Part shown: positions 1 to 8,393 of the stretch, piece by piece
Layout of the letters: each line of letters starts with the position of its first letter
Numbering within the stretch: position 1 is the first letter of the stretch
Assembly: GCF_004116265.1 (NCBI RefSeq)
Contig: NZ_QOUX01000037.1
Coordinates: forward strand, 1 to 64,000
Source: Anaerobacillus alkaliphilus
Lineage (GTDB): Bacteria > Bacillota > Bacilli > Bacillales > Anaerobacillaceae
Direction: 5' to 3'
Length of the DNA stretch: 64,000 nt
Position numbers and translations under genes: made by a program
Notes under the pieces: model-generated
Seen by the model: only the letters and a program-made list of their open reading frames with translations
Told to the model about the DNA's origin: nothing
Database searches by the model: none

Positions 1-146
1 CTAAGCATGAAGCCCCCCTCAAGATGAGATTTCCCTTGGAGTTAATCCAGTAAGACCCCTTAAAGATGATGAGGTTGATAGGTCTCGGGTGGAAGCACGG
101 TGACGTGTGGAGCTGAGAGATACTAATCGGTCGAGGACTTATCCTA
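1..146 (+). rRNA. 23S ribosomal RNA, 3' end (partial)
   Basis: The window opens inside a 23S rRNA gene. The last part carries the highly conserved terminal segment around GATACTAATCGGTCGAGGAC (118-137), which closes bacterial 23S genes. The 5S gene and the tRNA cluster follow in the usual order. The exact 3' end is approximate. Confidence 0.93.
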
Positions 147-227
147 AAAATAAGAATTGATTTTCTTACTCAAGTCTTAAATGTGTGTTATCTAGTTTTG
201 AAGGAATGATCCTTCAACCCAAAATAG

Positions 228-345
<118 letters not shown>

Positions 346-354
346 TTTTATTAT

Positions 355-429
355 TCCACAGTAGCTCAGTGGTAGAGCAATCGGCTGTTAACCGATCGGT
401 CGTAGGTTCGAGTCCTACCTGTGGAGCCA
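355..429 (+). tRNA. tRNA-Asn(GTT)
   Basis: Cloverleaf of 75 nt with anticodon GTT and encoded CCA. First tRNA after 5S. Confidence 0.97.
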
Positions 430-434
430 TTTAT

Positions 435-528
435 GGAGAGCTGTCCGAGCTGGCCGAAGGAGCACGATTGGAAATCGTGTAGGCGGCGTAAAACCGTCTC
501 GAGGGTTCAAATCCCTCGCTCTCCGCCA
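435..528 (+). tRNA. tRNA-Ser(GGA)
   Basis: 94-nt type II tRNA with a long variable arm, anticodon GGA and encoded CCA. Confidence 0.97.
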
Positions 529-542
529 TAGCTCGTTTTTAT

Positions 543-617
543 GGCCCGTTGGTCAAGCGGTTAAGACACCGCCCTTTCACGGCGGTAACACGGGTTCGAA
601 TCCCGTACGGGTCACCA
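543..617 (+). tRNA. tRNA-Glu(TTC)
   Basis: 75 nt, anticodon TTC, encoded CCA. Confidence 0.97.
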
Positions 618-635
618 AATAAAAGTATAATACCT

Positions 636-711
636 GGAGGATTAGCTCAGCTGGGAGAGCACCTGCCTTACAAGCAGGGGGTCGGCGGTTCGAACCCGTC
701 ATCCTCCACCA
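636..711 (+). tRNA. tRNA-Val(TAC)
   Basis: 76 nt, anticodon TAC, encoded CCA. Confidence 0.97.
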
Positions 712-741
712 TATATTATTTTATTATCACTTTATTATTAT

Positions 742-818
742 CGCGGGATGGAGCAGTCTGGCAGCTCGTCGGGCTCATAACCCGAAGGTCGGAGGTTCAA
801 ATCCTCCTCCCGCAACCA
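742..818 (+). tRNA. initiator tRNA-fMet(CAT)
   Basis: 77 nt, anticodon CAT. Position 1 is C and position 72 is A, the unpaired C1-A72 end that marks bacterial initiator tRNA. Encoded CCA. Confidence 0.95.
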
Positions 819-842
819 ATTTATTTAGTCTTTACAAACTAT

Positions 843-918
843 GGACCCGTGGTGTAGCGGTTAACATGCCTGCCTGTCACGCAGGAGATCGCCGGTTCGA
901 TCCCGGTCGGGTCCGCCA
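843..918 (+). tRNA. tRNA-Asp(GTC)
   Basis: 76 nt, anticodon GTC, encoded CCA. Confidence 0.97.
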
Positions 919-938
919 TTTTTTTATTTTATTATTTT

Positions 939-1014
<76 letters not shown>

Positions 1015-1020
1015 TTTTTT

Positions 1021-1096
<76 letters not shown>

Positions 1097-1201
1097 GCGT
1101 TCTTACTTCGATACCTTTGGTTAGTAGTATAATGAAAACGTTTTTGTTTTCACATATTGACGAAACTAAGAATAGTATGTATTATTAGTTGTATCTAATA
1201 T

Positions 1202-1285
1202 GGAGGGGTAGCGAAGTGGCTAAACGCGGCGGACTGTAAATCCGCTCCTTAGGGTTCGGCGGTTCGAATCCGTCCCCCTCCACCA
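1202..1285 (+). tRNA. tRNA-Tyr(GTA)
   Basis: 84-nt type II tRNA, anticodon GTA, encoded CCA. A 105-nt spacer precedes it, the longest spacer among the first fifteen tRNAs. Confidence 0.97.
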
Positions 1286-1295
1286 TTTGAAACTT

Positions 1296-1369
1296 AGGGG
1301 CATAGTTTAACGGTAGAACTGAGGTCTCCAAAACCTCCAGCGTGGGTTCGATTCCTACTGCCCCTGCCA
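1296..1369 (+). tRNA. tRNA-Trp(CCA)
   Basis: 74 nt, anticodon CCA, encoded 3' CCA. Confidence 0.97.
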
Positions 1370-1389
1370 ATTGTAACTTAATTATTGTG

Positions 1390-1465
1390 GCGGTCGTGGC
1401 GAAGTGGTGAACGCACCGGATTGTGGCTCCGGCATTCGAGGGTTCGATTCCCTTCGATCGCCCCA
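1390..1465 (+). tRNA. tRNA-His(GTG)
   Basis: Anticodon GTG. The 7-bp acceptor stem starts at 1390. The preceding G (1389) can serve as the extra G-1 opposite discriminator C73. Encoded CCA. Confidence 0.96.
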
Positions 1466-1475
1466 TTCTAATTAA

Positions 1476-1550
1476 TGGGCTATAGCCAAGCGGTAAGGCA
1501 ACGGACTTTGACTCCGTCATTCTCTGGTTCGAATCCAGATAGCCCAGCCA
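1476..1550 (+). tRNA. tRNA-Gln(TTG)
   Basis: 75 nt, anticodon TTG, encoded CCA. Confidence 0.97.
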
Positions 1551-1559
1551 TTTTCATAT

Positions 1560-1634
1560 GCGGAAGTAGTTCAGTGGTAGAACACCACCTTGCCAAGGTG
1601 GGGGTCGCGAGTTCGAGCCTCGTCTTCCGCTCCA
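1560..1634 (+). tRNA. tRNA-Gly(GCC)
   Basis: 75 nt, anticodon GCC, encoded CCA. Confidence 0.97.
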
Positions 1635-1646
1635 ACTTTATATTGA

Positions 1647-1721
1647 GGCGGCATAGCCAAGTGGTAAGGCACGGGTCTGCAAAACCCTTATCCCCCGGTT
1701 CGAATCCGGGTGCCGCCTCCA
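1647..1721 (+). tRNA. tRNA-Cys(GCA)
   Basis: 75 nt, anticodon GCA, encoded CCA. Confidence 0.97.
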
Positions 1722-1748
1722 AGTTCTCATGTAAGTCTTTATAGTTTT

Positions 1749-1837
1749 GCCGGGGTGGTGGAATTGGCAGACACACAGGACTTAAAATCCTGCGGTAGGT
1801 GACTATCGTGCCGGTTCAAGTCCGGCCCTCGGTACCA
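1749..1837 (+). tRNA. tRNA-Leu(TAA)
   Basis: 89-nt type II tRNA, anticodon TAA, encoded CCA. It is the last tRNA before a terminator-like hairpin at 1944. Confidence 0.97.
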
Positions 1838-1943
1838 AAACAACATCTTGAATATGCTTCTTCGTAAGTTTTGCGACGAGCAGCGTTAGCAGCGCAGGAG
1901 CAGTGACTAAGTGATTGGTAATAAATCACTTTAACAGCCCTAA

Positions 1944-1970
1944 ACACAGTTTCACTGTGTATTTTTTATT
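1944..1970 (+). terminator. rho-independent terminator between the two tRNA-Leu genes
   Basis: Perfect 7-bp stem ACACAGT/ACTGTGT with a 3-nt loop, followed by ATTTTTTATTT. It sits after tRNA-Leu(TAA) and before tRNA-Leu(CAA), so the last tRNA appears to be separated from the main rrn-tRNA transcript. Confidence 0.7.
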
Positions 1971-1976
1971 TCATAT

Positions 1977-2059
1977 GCCGAGCTGGTGGAATGGCAGACA
2001 CGATGGACTCAAAATCCATTGCCTTCACGGGCGTGCAGGTTCAAGTCCTGTGCTCGGTA
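1977..2059 (+). tRNA. tRNA-Leu(CAA) without encoded CCA; possibly element-borne
   Basis: The 83-nt sequence folds as a type II tRNA. The acceptor stem is GCCGAGC/GCTCGGT, the anticodon is CAA and the T stem is GCAGG/CCTGT. The discriminator A is followed by TCT rather than CCA, so CCA must be added after transcription; the other fifteen tRNAs all encode CCA. Its D loop is one base shorter than usual for tRNA-Leu. It lies between two terminators (1944 and 2070). Its acceptor differs from the tRNA-Leu(CAA) remnant at 14894-14949, so it is not the 5' half of that gene. I infer that it came with the island and replaced the native gene. Confidence 0.9.
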
Positions 2060-2069
2060 TCTAAAAGTG

Positions 2070-2100
2070 AACTTCACAGTAAAGACTGTGGAGTTTTTTA
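2070..2100 (+). terminator. terminator after tRNA-Leu(CAA)
   Basis: Inverted repeat AACTTCACAGT / ACTGTGGAGTT (one mismatch) with an AAAG loop, followed by a T run. It ends the single-tRNA unit. Confidence 0.75.
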
Positions 2101-2128
2101 TTTTTCTTTGATTGCTAAAGTTTATTTG

Positions 2129-2203
2129 CTGGTGGACAAGATTGAAGAGGACAACTGGCATTGGTAGTCCGGCAATTTTTTTGTTAGCCCCGACCACCGG
2201 TAC
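2129..2203 (+). pseudogene. possible decayed tRNA-Leu-like sequence at the left island boundary
   Basis: The first seven bases GCTGGTG can pair with CACCGGT near the end (one G-T wobble at each of two positions), like a complete acceptor stem of normal tRNA length. The 3' part CCCCGACCACCGGTAC equals the 3' end of the tRNA-Leu remnant at 14932-14947. The interior does not form a convincing anticodon or T arm and holds a T run. It is either a ruined native tRNA-Leu(CAA) copy or only a 16-bp attachment-site duplicate with chance pairing upstream. Confidence 0.35.
2188..2203 (+). repeat. 16-bp direct repeat, left end of the island (attachment-site-like)
   Basis: CCCCGACCACCGGTAC is identical to 14932-14947, where it forms the T-arm and acceptor 3' end of a tRNA-Leu(CAA) remnant. 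A short tRNA 3'-end duplication is the standard mark of tRNA-targeting integrases. The two copies bracket about 12.7 kb. Confidence 0.75.
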
Positions 2204-2227
2204 TTTAAAAGCCCATTAGGGCAAAGG

Positions 2228-2254
2228 AAATCGCTGATATAGGCGATTTTTTTA
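2228..2254 (+). terminator. terminator-like hairpin
   Basis: Perfect 7-bp stem AAATCGC/GCGATTT with a short loop, continuing into a T run and TTTATTT. It lies just inside the left island end, and no gene directly upstream was identified. Confidence 0.6.
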
Positions 2255-2403
2255 TTTGGCTGAGTGATAAAAAATCGGTGTCAGATTTGATTGGTCATGT
2301 CCTCCTAAATGGTATTTCGTTAGGCTGACACGACCACTTCGAAAAACATCTTGTCCTTCGTTGAAAAAGAAACGGAGGATTTTTTAATTATGTCAGAAAA
2401 AAA

Positions 2404-2571
2404 ATGAAGAAAAAAAGGACAAGTATTGCTGATTTACTTTATGAGAAAAATGTAACATTAAACAAAGCTAGAAAAAGTCATACTACTTGGGAGCATGGAA
2501 AAGAAGATTTCCTATTTCGGAAGAGTGCCCAAGGTAATTTAGCGATTTATTTTTTTTGTGTCTTTTTTTAG
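2404..2571 (+). pseudogene. remnant of a small gene (55 codons readable)
   Basis: ATG AAG opens a 55-codon frame starting MKKKRTSIADLLYEKN. A strong AACGGAGG lies upstream but serves an ATG at 2391, whose frame stops after five codons. Adding one A to the eight-A run at 2397-2404 would fuse the two, so a frameshift in a homopolymer is likely. A second readable tail, ending DATNLEFLTILLFL, occupies 2600-2698 in another frame. No family is recognised. The rest of 2255-2919 is AT-rich and shows no other gene. Confidence 0.3.
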
Positions 2572-2919
2572 TCTATTATTTTTGGTAAGCTGACCGGTTT
2601 ATATTGCGTTAACAACAGATGGAGATAAGAAACGGAAGAGAACTGTTAAGTCAGATGCAACTAATTTAGAATTCCTTACAATACTCCTTTTTTTGTGATA
2701 TTTTCTTATTATTTATTGAAATTTTCATTTAGATTGAATTATTTAATAATAATAGCTGATGTGCTAATAATTAAAAATGTATGATAGCCTTATTGTAAAT
2801 AATGTCCATTAATTGTGCCATTTTACTTATAAGATATTTATTTGTGCTTATTAGTAAGGTAAGATTGTATATATATGGGATTAAATATAAAACACACAAT
2901 TCGAAGGTGAGGAAAAAGA

Positions 2920-4839
2920 ATGAATCAAAAGTCTAAAACAGTGGGGTATCTCCTAGCGTTTTTTCTTGGAGGTATCGGTGCACATCTTTTTTACTACAAA
3001 AAGTATATCAGAGGACTCATCTATCTAATTTTCTGCTGGACCTACATTCCAATATTCTTAGGGTGGATTGATATGTTGTTTATAAAAAAGTGGCACAATC
3101 AATTAGATTCAGTAAATGACAAGAAACAGCTAGAGAAAAAGCCATCTCTAGCTAAAATCTCTGTTGAGCCGAAATCCCAGGACAATAAAACAAAACCTAA
3201 AAAGACCACTTCGATATTTAACAAAACATTTTACAACGAAGAAGATATCATCTTGCCGAAGTATGCACACATAGAAACACCCGCTTCTATTCTTAAAAGT
3301 GTAGAGGAAGCATTAAACCCTAAGAAGTCTACAAAGGATAGTGGAGGTATTCGAACTGAATATTCTTACTCACATTCGCACTCAGACTTCATCAAGAAAT
3401 CACACAACTATAAAAACCGGACACAAGGACCGACAAAAGAAATACCATTACAGGCATACTGGACAACGTTTGACTCTATGAACGACAAACAATTAAAATG
3501 GTACTTCCATTGGAGAGAAGAAGTCCTTGAAGGAAATTATTTAGAAGTAGACCTTAGTTATATTTTCGTATTTGTGTATGAGTTACTAAACTACTCTTTT
3601 AACCCTAAGGCATCGTTTAATGTCAGTATGTTAGTACGCTTATATGAGAACTATGTAGACATGCACCCAAAACTTTCTAATTACTTGCCTCGGTGGATTC
3701 AAGATATGTTAAACGAACTCAAGGAAGAGGAGTTAGCAAGCGAATGGAAGTTCCGTGATTATGTTCCTCCAGTATTTAAAGCGATTACATGGGAACACAA
3801 ACCATTAAATAAAATATCCATTACACACTGGAGAAATTTTATCCGTAATTACCGGGAAACCAAATTCTTTCTGGATAACAAGAATAAAATTTATAAAGTG
3901 TTCAAAGACGGTCTTTTGTTATTAGAAGCCCATCACAACGAACAAAACGAAAAAGTAGAAAATATTTGGTTTACGAATAAACGAGTTCGCAATGTGGCTC
4001 ACCTGTATTCAGGAGCGGTCATTGGAAGGGAAAATGAACCTATCCATGTTTACCACACAGAAGTTCAACCTACAGATACGCTTTATGATGAAATTACAGC
4101 TCTTTTCCGATTATCCGAGAATGTCACTCGTATTTTAAACGGTGAAAAAAGGGAGATAAAGGTGGAAGAAGAAGTGCTACCAGATAATTTTAAGAATAAC
4201 TTATTAGATAGTTACAAAGAAGGTGCAAAAAAAGCCAACGAACGATTCAAGACGGTCAAGGAGAAAGATACTCAAGCTACAGGTAGTACTATTCCTCAAC
4301 GACCGATAGAAGAGGAAACAACGGAAGTGGCAGCTGTCACTGCTACAAAACCAACCATTGAATTTAATGATGAGAATATTCAACGTTTAAATCAAGAAAA
4401 TCAACATTTACAAGGAGTGTTTGAGGGTAGCCAAAACGAAGAAACACAACCGGAGTTTAAAGATACTTCGGTACTGGTGACACCAGATGCAACTACAACA
4501 GACATTACTCCTGAGGTTTCTGAAACAGACAGGACGGTTGAGGTGGATACGGGATTAAATTCTATCTTTGATACTACTGAAGGGGATGAAGAGGAGTTTA
4601 TTAGTTCATTATCAGATGCAGAAAAAGAATTCTTAAGCTCATTTAACAACGGAGAATATTCTCAAGACGAAGCAACCGCTTTTGCGAAGAGGAATGGGAA
4701 AATGTTAGGCTTGTTCCTAAGTGAGTTAAACGAAAAAGCAAATGAACATTTGGGGGATAATATCATGGAGTTAGAAGGCGACAACATTATTCTTTACGAC
4801 GAGTTCACGGATATTGCTCTCATGCTGAAAGGGGCGTAA
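2920..4839 (+). CDS. TM2 / TerB-N / TerB-C domain protein of a putative defence operon
   Basis: 639 aa. Residues 1-60 form a TM2 domain: two hydrophobic helices with the GGIGAHLFYYKKY turn. This is followed by a charged linker to about 165. Residues 180-400 resemble TerB-N, with the characteristic WYFHWREEVLEGNY and DLSYIFVFVYELLN segments. The last 100 residues resemble TerB-C, followed by an acidic, low-complexity stretch before it (about 440-550). TerB-N/TerB-C proteins are linked in comparative genomics to stress and phage-response gene sets with P-loop ATPases and helicases. The next two genes follow with 3-nt gaps, so this is the first gene of one transcript. The RBS is AAGGTGAGG. I infer a membrane-anchored sensor or scaffold; no enzymatic motif is visible. 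Confidence 0.8.
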   Translation: MNQKSKTVGYLLAFFLGGIGAHLFYYKKYIRGLIYLIFCWTYIPIFLGWIDMLFIKKWHNQLDSVNDKKQLEKKPSLAKISVEPKSQDNKTKPKKTTSIFNKTFYNEEDIILPKYAHIETPASILKSVEEALNPKKSTKDSGGIRTEYSYSHSHSDFIKKSHNYKNRTQGPTKEIPLQAYWTTFDSMNDKQLKWYFHWREEVLEGNYLEVDLSYIFVFVYELLNYSFNPKASFNVSMLVRLYENYVDMHPKLSNYLPRWIQDMLNELKEEELASEWKFRDYVPPVFKAITWEHKPLNKISITHWRNFIRNYRETKFFLDNKNKIYKVFKDGLLLLEAHHNEQNEKVENIWFTNKRVRNVAHLYSGAVIGRENEPIHVYHTEVQPTDTLYDEITALFRLSENVTRILNGEKREIKVEEEVLPDNFKNNLLDSYKEGAKKANERFKTVKEKDTQATGSTIPQRPIEEETTEVAAVTATKPTIEFNDENIQRLNQENQHLQGVFEGSQNEETQPEFKDTSVLVTPDATTTDITPEVSETDRTVEVDTGLNSIFDTTEGDEEEFISSLSDAEKEFLSSFNNGEYSQDEATAFAKRNGKMLGLFLSELNEKANEHLGDNIMELEGDNIILYDEFTDIALMLKGA

Positions 4840-4842
4840 TAA

Positions 4843-6159
4843 TTGAATATTAAGAAACGAGATTCATCCGCAATATTAAACTCTCTATCCGGGGGAGTTG
4901 TGCCAAGCAGAGGATTACAATACATCATGGTAGGTCGAACAGACGAAGCCAAACAAATTCTGGCAGACTTGCAAAATATAAAGGGCGGTTCCTCGGTTAT
5001 CAAATTGTTCATTGGACCTTTTGGGAGCGGGAAGAGTTTCATACAAGCCCTAATTCAACAAATTGCCTTTCAGGAGAAGTTTGTTGTAGCGAAAGCTGAC
5101 TTTACACCAGAACGGCGATTATACGGCAGCGAAGGAAAAGCTGTCGCAATCTATACAGAACTAATGAAGAACATGGCAATTGCTACGGTACCGGATGGTG
5201 GGGCTCTACCCACTATCCTGGATAAATGGATTAGTGACGTCCAATCAAAGGTAGTTGTAGATAAAAATTATGGCTCGGTAGCATTTGATAATCCAGACTT
5301 TATTCGGGATGTAGAACATGAGATAACCAATACAGTTTCTAAGATGGATGACCTAATTGGAGGATATGACTTCTCACGCATTCTAATCCAGTATTTCAAG
5401 GGATTTGTAGAAGACAACAATGAATTGCAGCGCAAAGCGATAAAGTGGCTTAGAGGGGAATATAAGACGAAAACAGAAGCAAGAACAGATTTAGGGGTTC
5501 GAGATATTATCGATGACAACAACTACTACAACTACCTGAAAGTTGTCTCTCAATTTGTGAAGCAAATCGGGTATTCCGGGTTAGTGGTTAATCTGGATGA
5601 AGCAATTAATCTGTATAAGATAACTCACCCTCAAACTAGAGATAAGAACTACGAAACCATCTTAAAGATATATAATGATACCCTTCAAGGGAATGTGGAA
5701 GGTTTATACTTCACACTAGGTGGTACACCAGAGTTTTTAGAAGATGAAAGACGGGGACTATTTAGTTACGGAGCACTGAAAAGACGATTGGAATCTAATC
5801 GTTTTGAAACAAACGAGTTCCGGGATTTATCTCAACCAGTCATCAAATTAACCCCATTGAAGCATGACGAAACGTATGTTCTATTACAGAAATTACGAGA
5901 CATTCATGCGACGCATCATGGATCTCAATCGACTGTAACAGATGAAGAGATTAAGCGTTTTATCATTCAAGAGTATTCCAGACCGGGAGCGGATGAGAAT
6001 TTAACAGTAGGGGATGTCATTCGTTCTTTTTTAGGTGCACTGAACATTCTACATCAAAATCCAAATTTCAATCGCAGTGATATCTTTGGAGAAGAGGAAG
6101 GACCACCAGAGCCGCGAAACACCGTTCACTCTAGGTTTGCTACTACAGAAGGAGAATAA
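4843..6159 (+). CDS. BrxC/BrxD-type ATP-binding protein (DUF2791 family)
   Basis: 438 aa, TTG start 3 nt after the preceding stop, with AAAGGGGCG as RBS. Walker A is GPFGSGKS (58-65). Walker B is probably VVNLDEA (about residue 250). A conserved LGGTPEFLEDERRGLFSY sensor-like segment follows, with arginines beyond it. This pattern fits the BrxC/BrxD (DUF2791) P-loop family. BrxD occurs with the helicase BrxHI in type 2 BREX (Pgl) loci. Here the partner genes are a TerB protein and a helicase, with no methyltransferase (PglX) or alkaline-phosphatase-like PglZ nearby, so this is not a BREX system. Its role is probably ATP-driven loading or regulation of the helicase on foreign DNA (inference). 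Confidence 0.82.
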   Translation: MNIKKRDSSAILNSLSGGVVPSRGLQYIMVGRTDEAKQILADLQNIKGGSSVIKLFIGPFGSGKSFIQALIQQIAFQEKFVVAKADFTPERRLYGSEGKAVAIYTELMKNMAIATVPDGGALPTILDKWISDVQSKVVVDKNYGSVAFDNPDFIRDVEHEITNTVSKMDDLIGGYDFSRILIQYFKGFVEDNNELQRKAIKWLRGEYKTKTEARTDLGVRDIIDDNNYYNYLKVVSQFVKQIGYSGLVVNLDEAINLYKITHPQTRDKNYETILKIYNDTLQGNVEGLYFTLGGTPEFLEDERRGLFSYGALKRRLESNRFETNEFRDLSQPVIKLTPLKHDETYVLLQKLRDIHATHHGSQSTVTDEEIKRFIIQEYSRPGADENLTVGDVIRSFLGALNILHQNPNFNRSDIFGEEEGPPEPRNTVHSRFATTEGE

Positions 6160-6162
6160 GGA

Positions 6163-8316
6163 ATGACATTTAATCTGTTAAGCAAAAACATTCAAAAGAA
6201 AATATGGGATATGAAATGGGACCGTTTCACTCCTATCCAAGATAGCACCATACCGGTTATCATCAATAGTTCTAGAGATGTTATCGTATCATCAGGGACT
6301 GCTTCTGGTAAAACAGAGGCAGCCTTTTTGCCTATATTATCCCTAGTAGAAAAGGCAGCAGTTTCCGAATTAAAGGTATTATACATCTCGCCATTAAAAG
6401 CATTAATTAATAATCAATTTGAGCGAATAGAAAAGCTCTGTGAACATACTCATATTCCTATCCATAAATGGCATGGAGATGTCAGTCAAAGCGTCAAAAA
6501 GAAATTCTTAAGAGAACCAGCCGGGATTTTACAAATAACCCCTGAGTCGATTGAAAGTTTGTTTATTAACAGGACCGAACAAATTAAAAATCTATTTAAA
6601 AGCCTTGATTTTGTAGTGATTGATGAAATTCACTCCTTTTTAAATAATGACCGCGGTGTTCATCTTCGTTCTCTACTATCGAGAATAGAAACACTAGCCC
6701 AGAACAGACCTCGGATTATCGGACTATCCGCAACCATTGATAATTTTGAATTCGTGAAAACCTGGGTGAACTACACATCACCGGAAGAAGTTGAAATTGT
6801 AGATGAGAAGGGCAGCGAGAAGCATCTATTGTATTATCTGATGCACTTCCCGGAAAAAGAGGACGAAGAAGCAGGGAACAAACTAGAGGTGTCTTTATTT
6901 GAAGATATAAGAGACTTAACACGAAATCAAAAAGCCATTATTTTCTGTAACGACCGTGGCTCTGTAGAGGAACTAACAGTATTCTTAAATCGTCTAGCGG
7001 AACGGGAGAAAGTAGGGGAGACCTATTATGCTCACCACTCGTCCATTGATAAAAAGGAACGAGAATATGTAGAAAAAACAATGATGGAATCCAAAATGCC
7101 TAAAACGGTAGTAGCTACAAGTACATTGGAGTTAGGTTTAGACATTGGAGATGTAGATATCGTCATTCAATTAAATAGTACGTTTACTGTATCTTCATTG
7201 AAGCAGCGACTAGGAAGGTCTGGACGTAAACGAGATGCTAAGCAGATGCTACAAATGTACACAACCAAGCGGGATAGTTTATTGCAATCGCTCGCTGTTA
7301 TGGAACTTGCTTTAGACAAGTGGATTGAACCAGCTACTGGTTATGCTCAGCCCTATGACATTTTGTTTCACCAGGTTATCTCCATATGCACCGAAACAAA
7401 TGGAATAACGACGAGTCAATTGTTAGAGAGGATTGAACGAAATCACATTTTTTATCAGTTTAGCACCATAGACGTTCAGTTGCTTATTAACCACATGCTA
7501 GAACAAGACATTTTGGAAATGGTGAAAGGACCTAATGAGCTTATCGTAGGTTTAGCCGGAGAACGTATTTTAAGAAGCCGTGATTTTTACGCCGTCTTTA
7601 TCACACCGGAAGAGTACATGGTATTAGAAGGTGTAAGGAAGATTGGCACATTGGATAAGAGTACATTTTTAGGTTCTGAAGGGGATAACATTATTCTTGC
7701 CGGGAAACTATGGACAATTAAACAAATAGATATGGAAAAGAATAAGATTTATGTATCAAAAGCAGTGAATGGTAAACCACCTAGGTATTCGAGCAGCGGT
7801 TTGAAACTTCATAAGAAAATCGGTGAAAAAATCATGGGAATTTTATGTGATGACCACCAGTTTCATTATACTAACCAAGAAGCATTGGATACTCTTAATG
7901 ATGAAAGGAAATTCTATCATGACAATCAGATACACCTTGGGAATAGAGTCATAAAAGAGGAAGATGGAAGCTACTTATTGGAGTCCTTTACAGGTACTGT
8001 AATTGCTCAAACACTTGGATGGATGTTCCGAGCAATAGGCTTCGCTGCTAAGATAGAGGACGGATTAAATCGAATGAGGATTGAGGGACCTCTTTCTATA
8101 GATGTCCTTAATTTTATCAAAAAGGAAGATTGGGATGAAACAAGATTACTTCCTCACATTGCGGAACCAGAATTATATAATTCCAAATTTTCTCCGTATT
8201 TACCGGATAAACTATTTTGGAGTATGCATGCTGCACACGAAATGGATATCGAAGGTGCTATTCAGTACTTAAATGAATTCGAATTTATCTTCATAGATTG
8301 CAAAGTAAGAAGGTAA
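6163..8316 (+). CDS. Lhr/BrxHI-like superfamily 2 DEAD/DEAH-box helicase
   Basis: 717 aa. Q-like motif FTPIQDSTIP (22-31), motif I GTASGKTEAA (45-54), motif Ia SPLKALINNQ, motif II VIDEIH (DEIH), motif III LSATI, and a C-terminal helicase half with motif V ATSTLELGLDIGDVD and motif VI QRLGRSGRK. The long C-terminal extension (about 400-717) is typical of Lhr-type and BrxHI helicases. The start is 3 nt after the ATPase stop with GAAGGAGAATAAGG upstream, so it is translationally linked. This is the third and last gene of the operon. I infer ATP-dependent translocation on nucleic acid in an anti-phage or DNA-processing complex. No terminator is obvious; decayed genes follow. Confidence 0.85.
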   Translation: MTFNLLSKNIQKKIWDMKWDRFTPIQDSTIPVIINSSRDVIVSSGTASGKTEAAFLPILSLVEKAAVSELKVLYISPLKALINNQFERIEKLCEHTHIPIHKWHGDVSQSVKKKFLREPAGILQITPESIESLFINRTEQIKNLFKSLDFVVIDEIHSFLNNDRGVHLRSLLSRIETLAQNRPRIIGLSATIDNFEFVKTWVNYTSPEEVEIVDEKGSEKHLLYYLMHFPEKEDEEAGNKLEVSLFEDIRDLTRNQKAIIFCNDRGSVEELTVFLNRLAEREKVGETYYAHHSSIDKKEREYVEKTMMESKMPKTVVATSTLELGLDIGDVDIVIQLNSTFTVSSLKQRLGRSGRKRDAKQMLQMYTTKRDSLLQSLAVMELALDKWIEPATGYAQPYDILFHQVISICTETNGITTSQLLERIERNHIFYQFSTIDVQLLINHMLEQDILEMVKGPNELIVGLAGERILRSRDFYAVFITPEEYMVLEGVRKIGTLDKSTFLGSEGDNIILAGKLWTIKQIDMEKNKIYVSKAVNGKPPRYSSSGLKLHKKIGEKIMGILCDDHQFHYTNQEALDTLNDERKFYHDNQIHLGNRVIKEEDGSYLLESFTGTVIAQTLGWMFRAIGFAAKIEDGLNRMRIEGPLSIDVLNFIKKEDWDETRLLPHIAEPELYNSKFSPYLPDKLFWSMHAAHEMDIEGAIQYLNEFEFIFIDCKVRR

Positions 8317-8393
8317 TTTTCAGAACTGCTAATTTGGCGTTCTTCTTTGTATAGAATTTAAAAGTTAGGAAAAATAAATCTCCTAGTTTATCT

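Noticed and set aside
4401-4649. Minus-strand frame inside the TerB gene and similar shadows in other genes
   Set aside because: No RBS, and low-complexity translation of a well-supported plus-strand gene.
2920-8316. A complete BREX or Pgl system
   Set aside because: Only BrxD- and BrxHI-like genes are present; no PglX methyltransferase, PglZ, BrxA/B or PglW.
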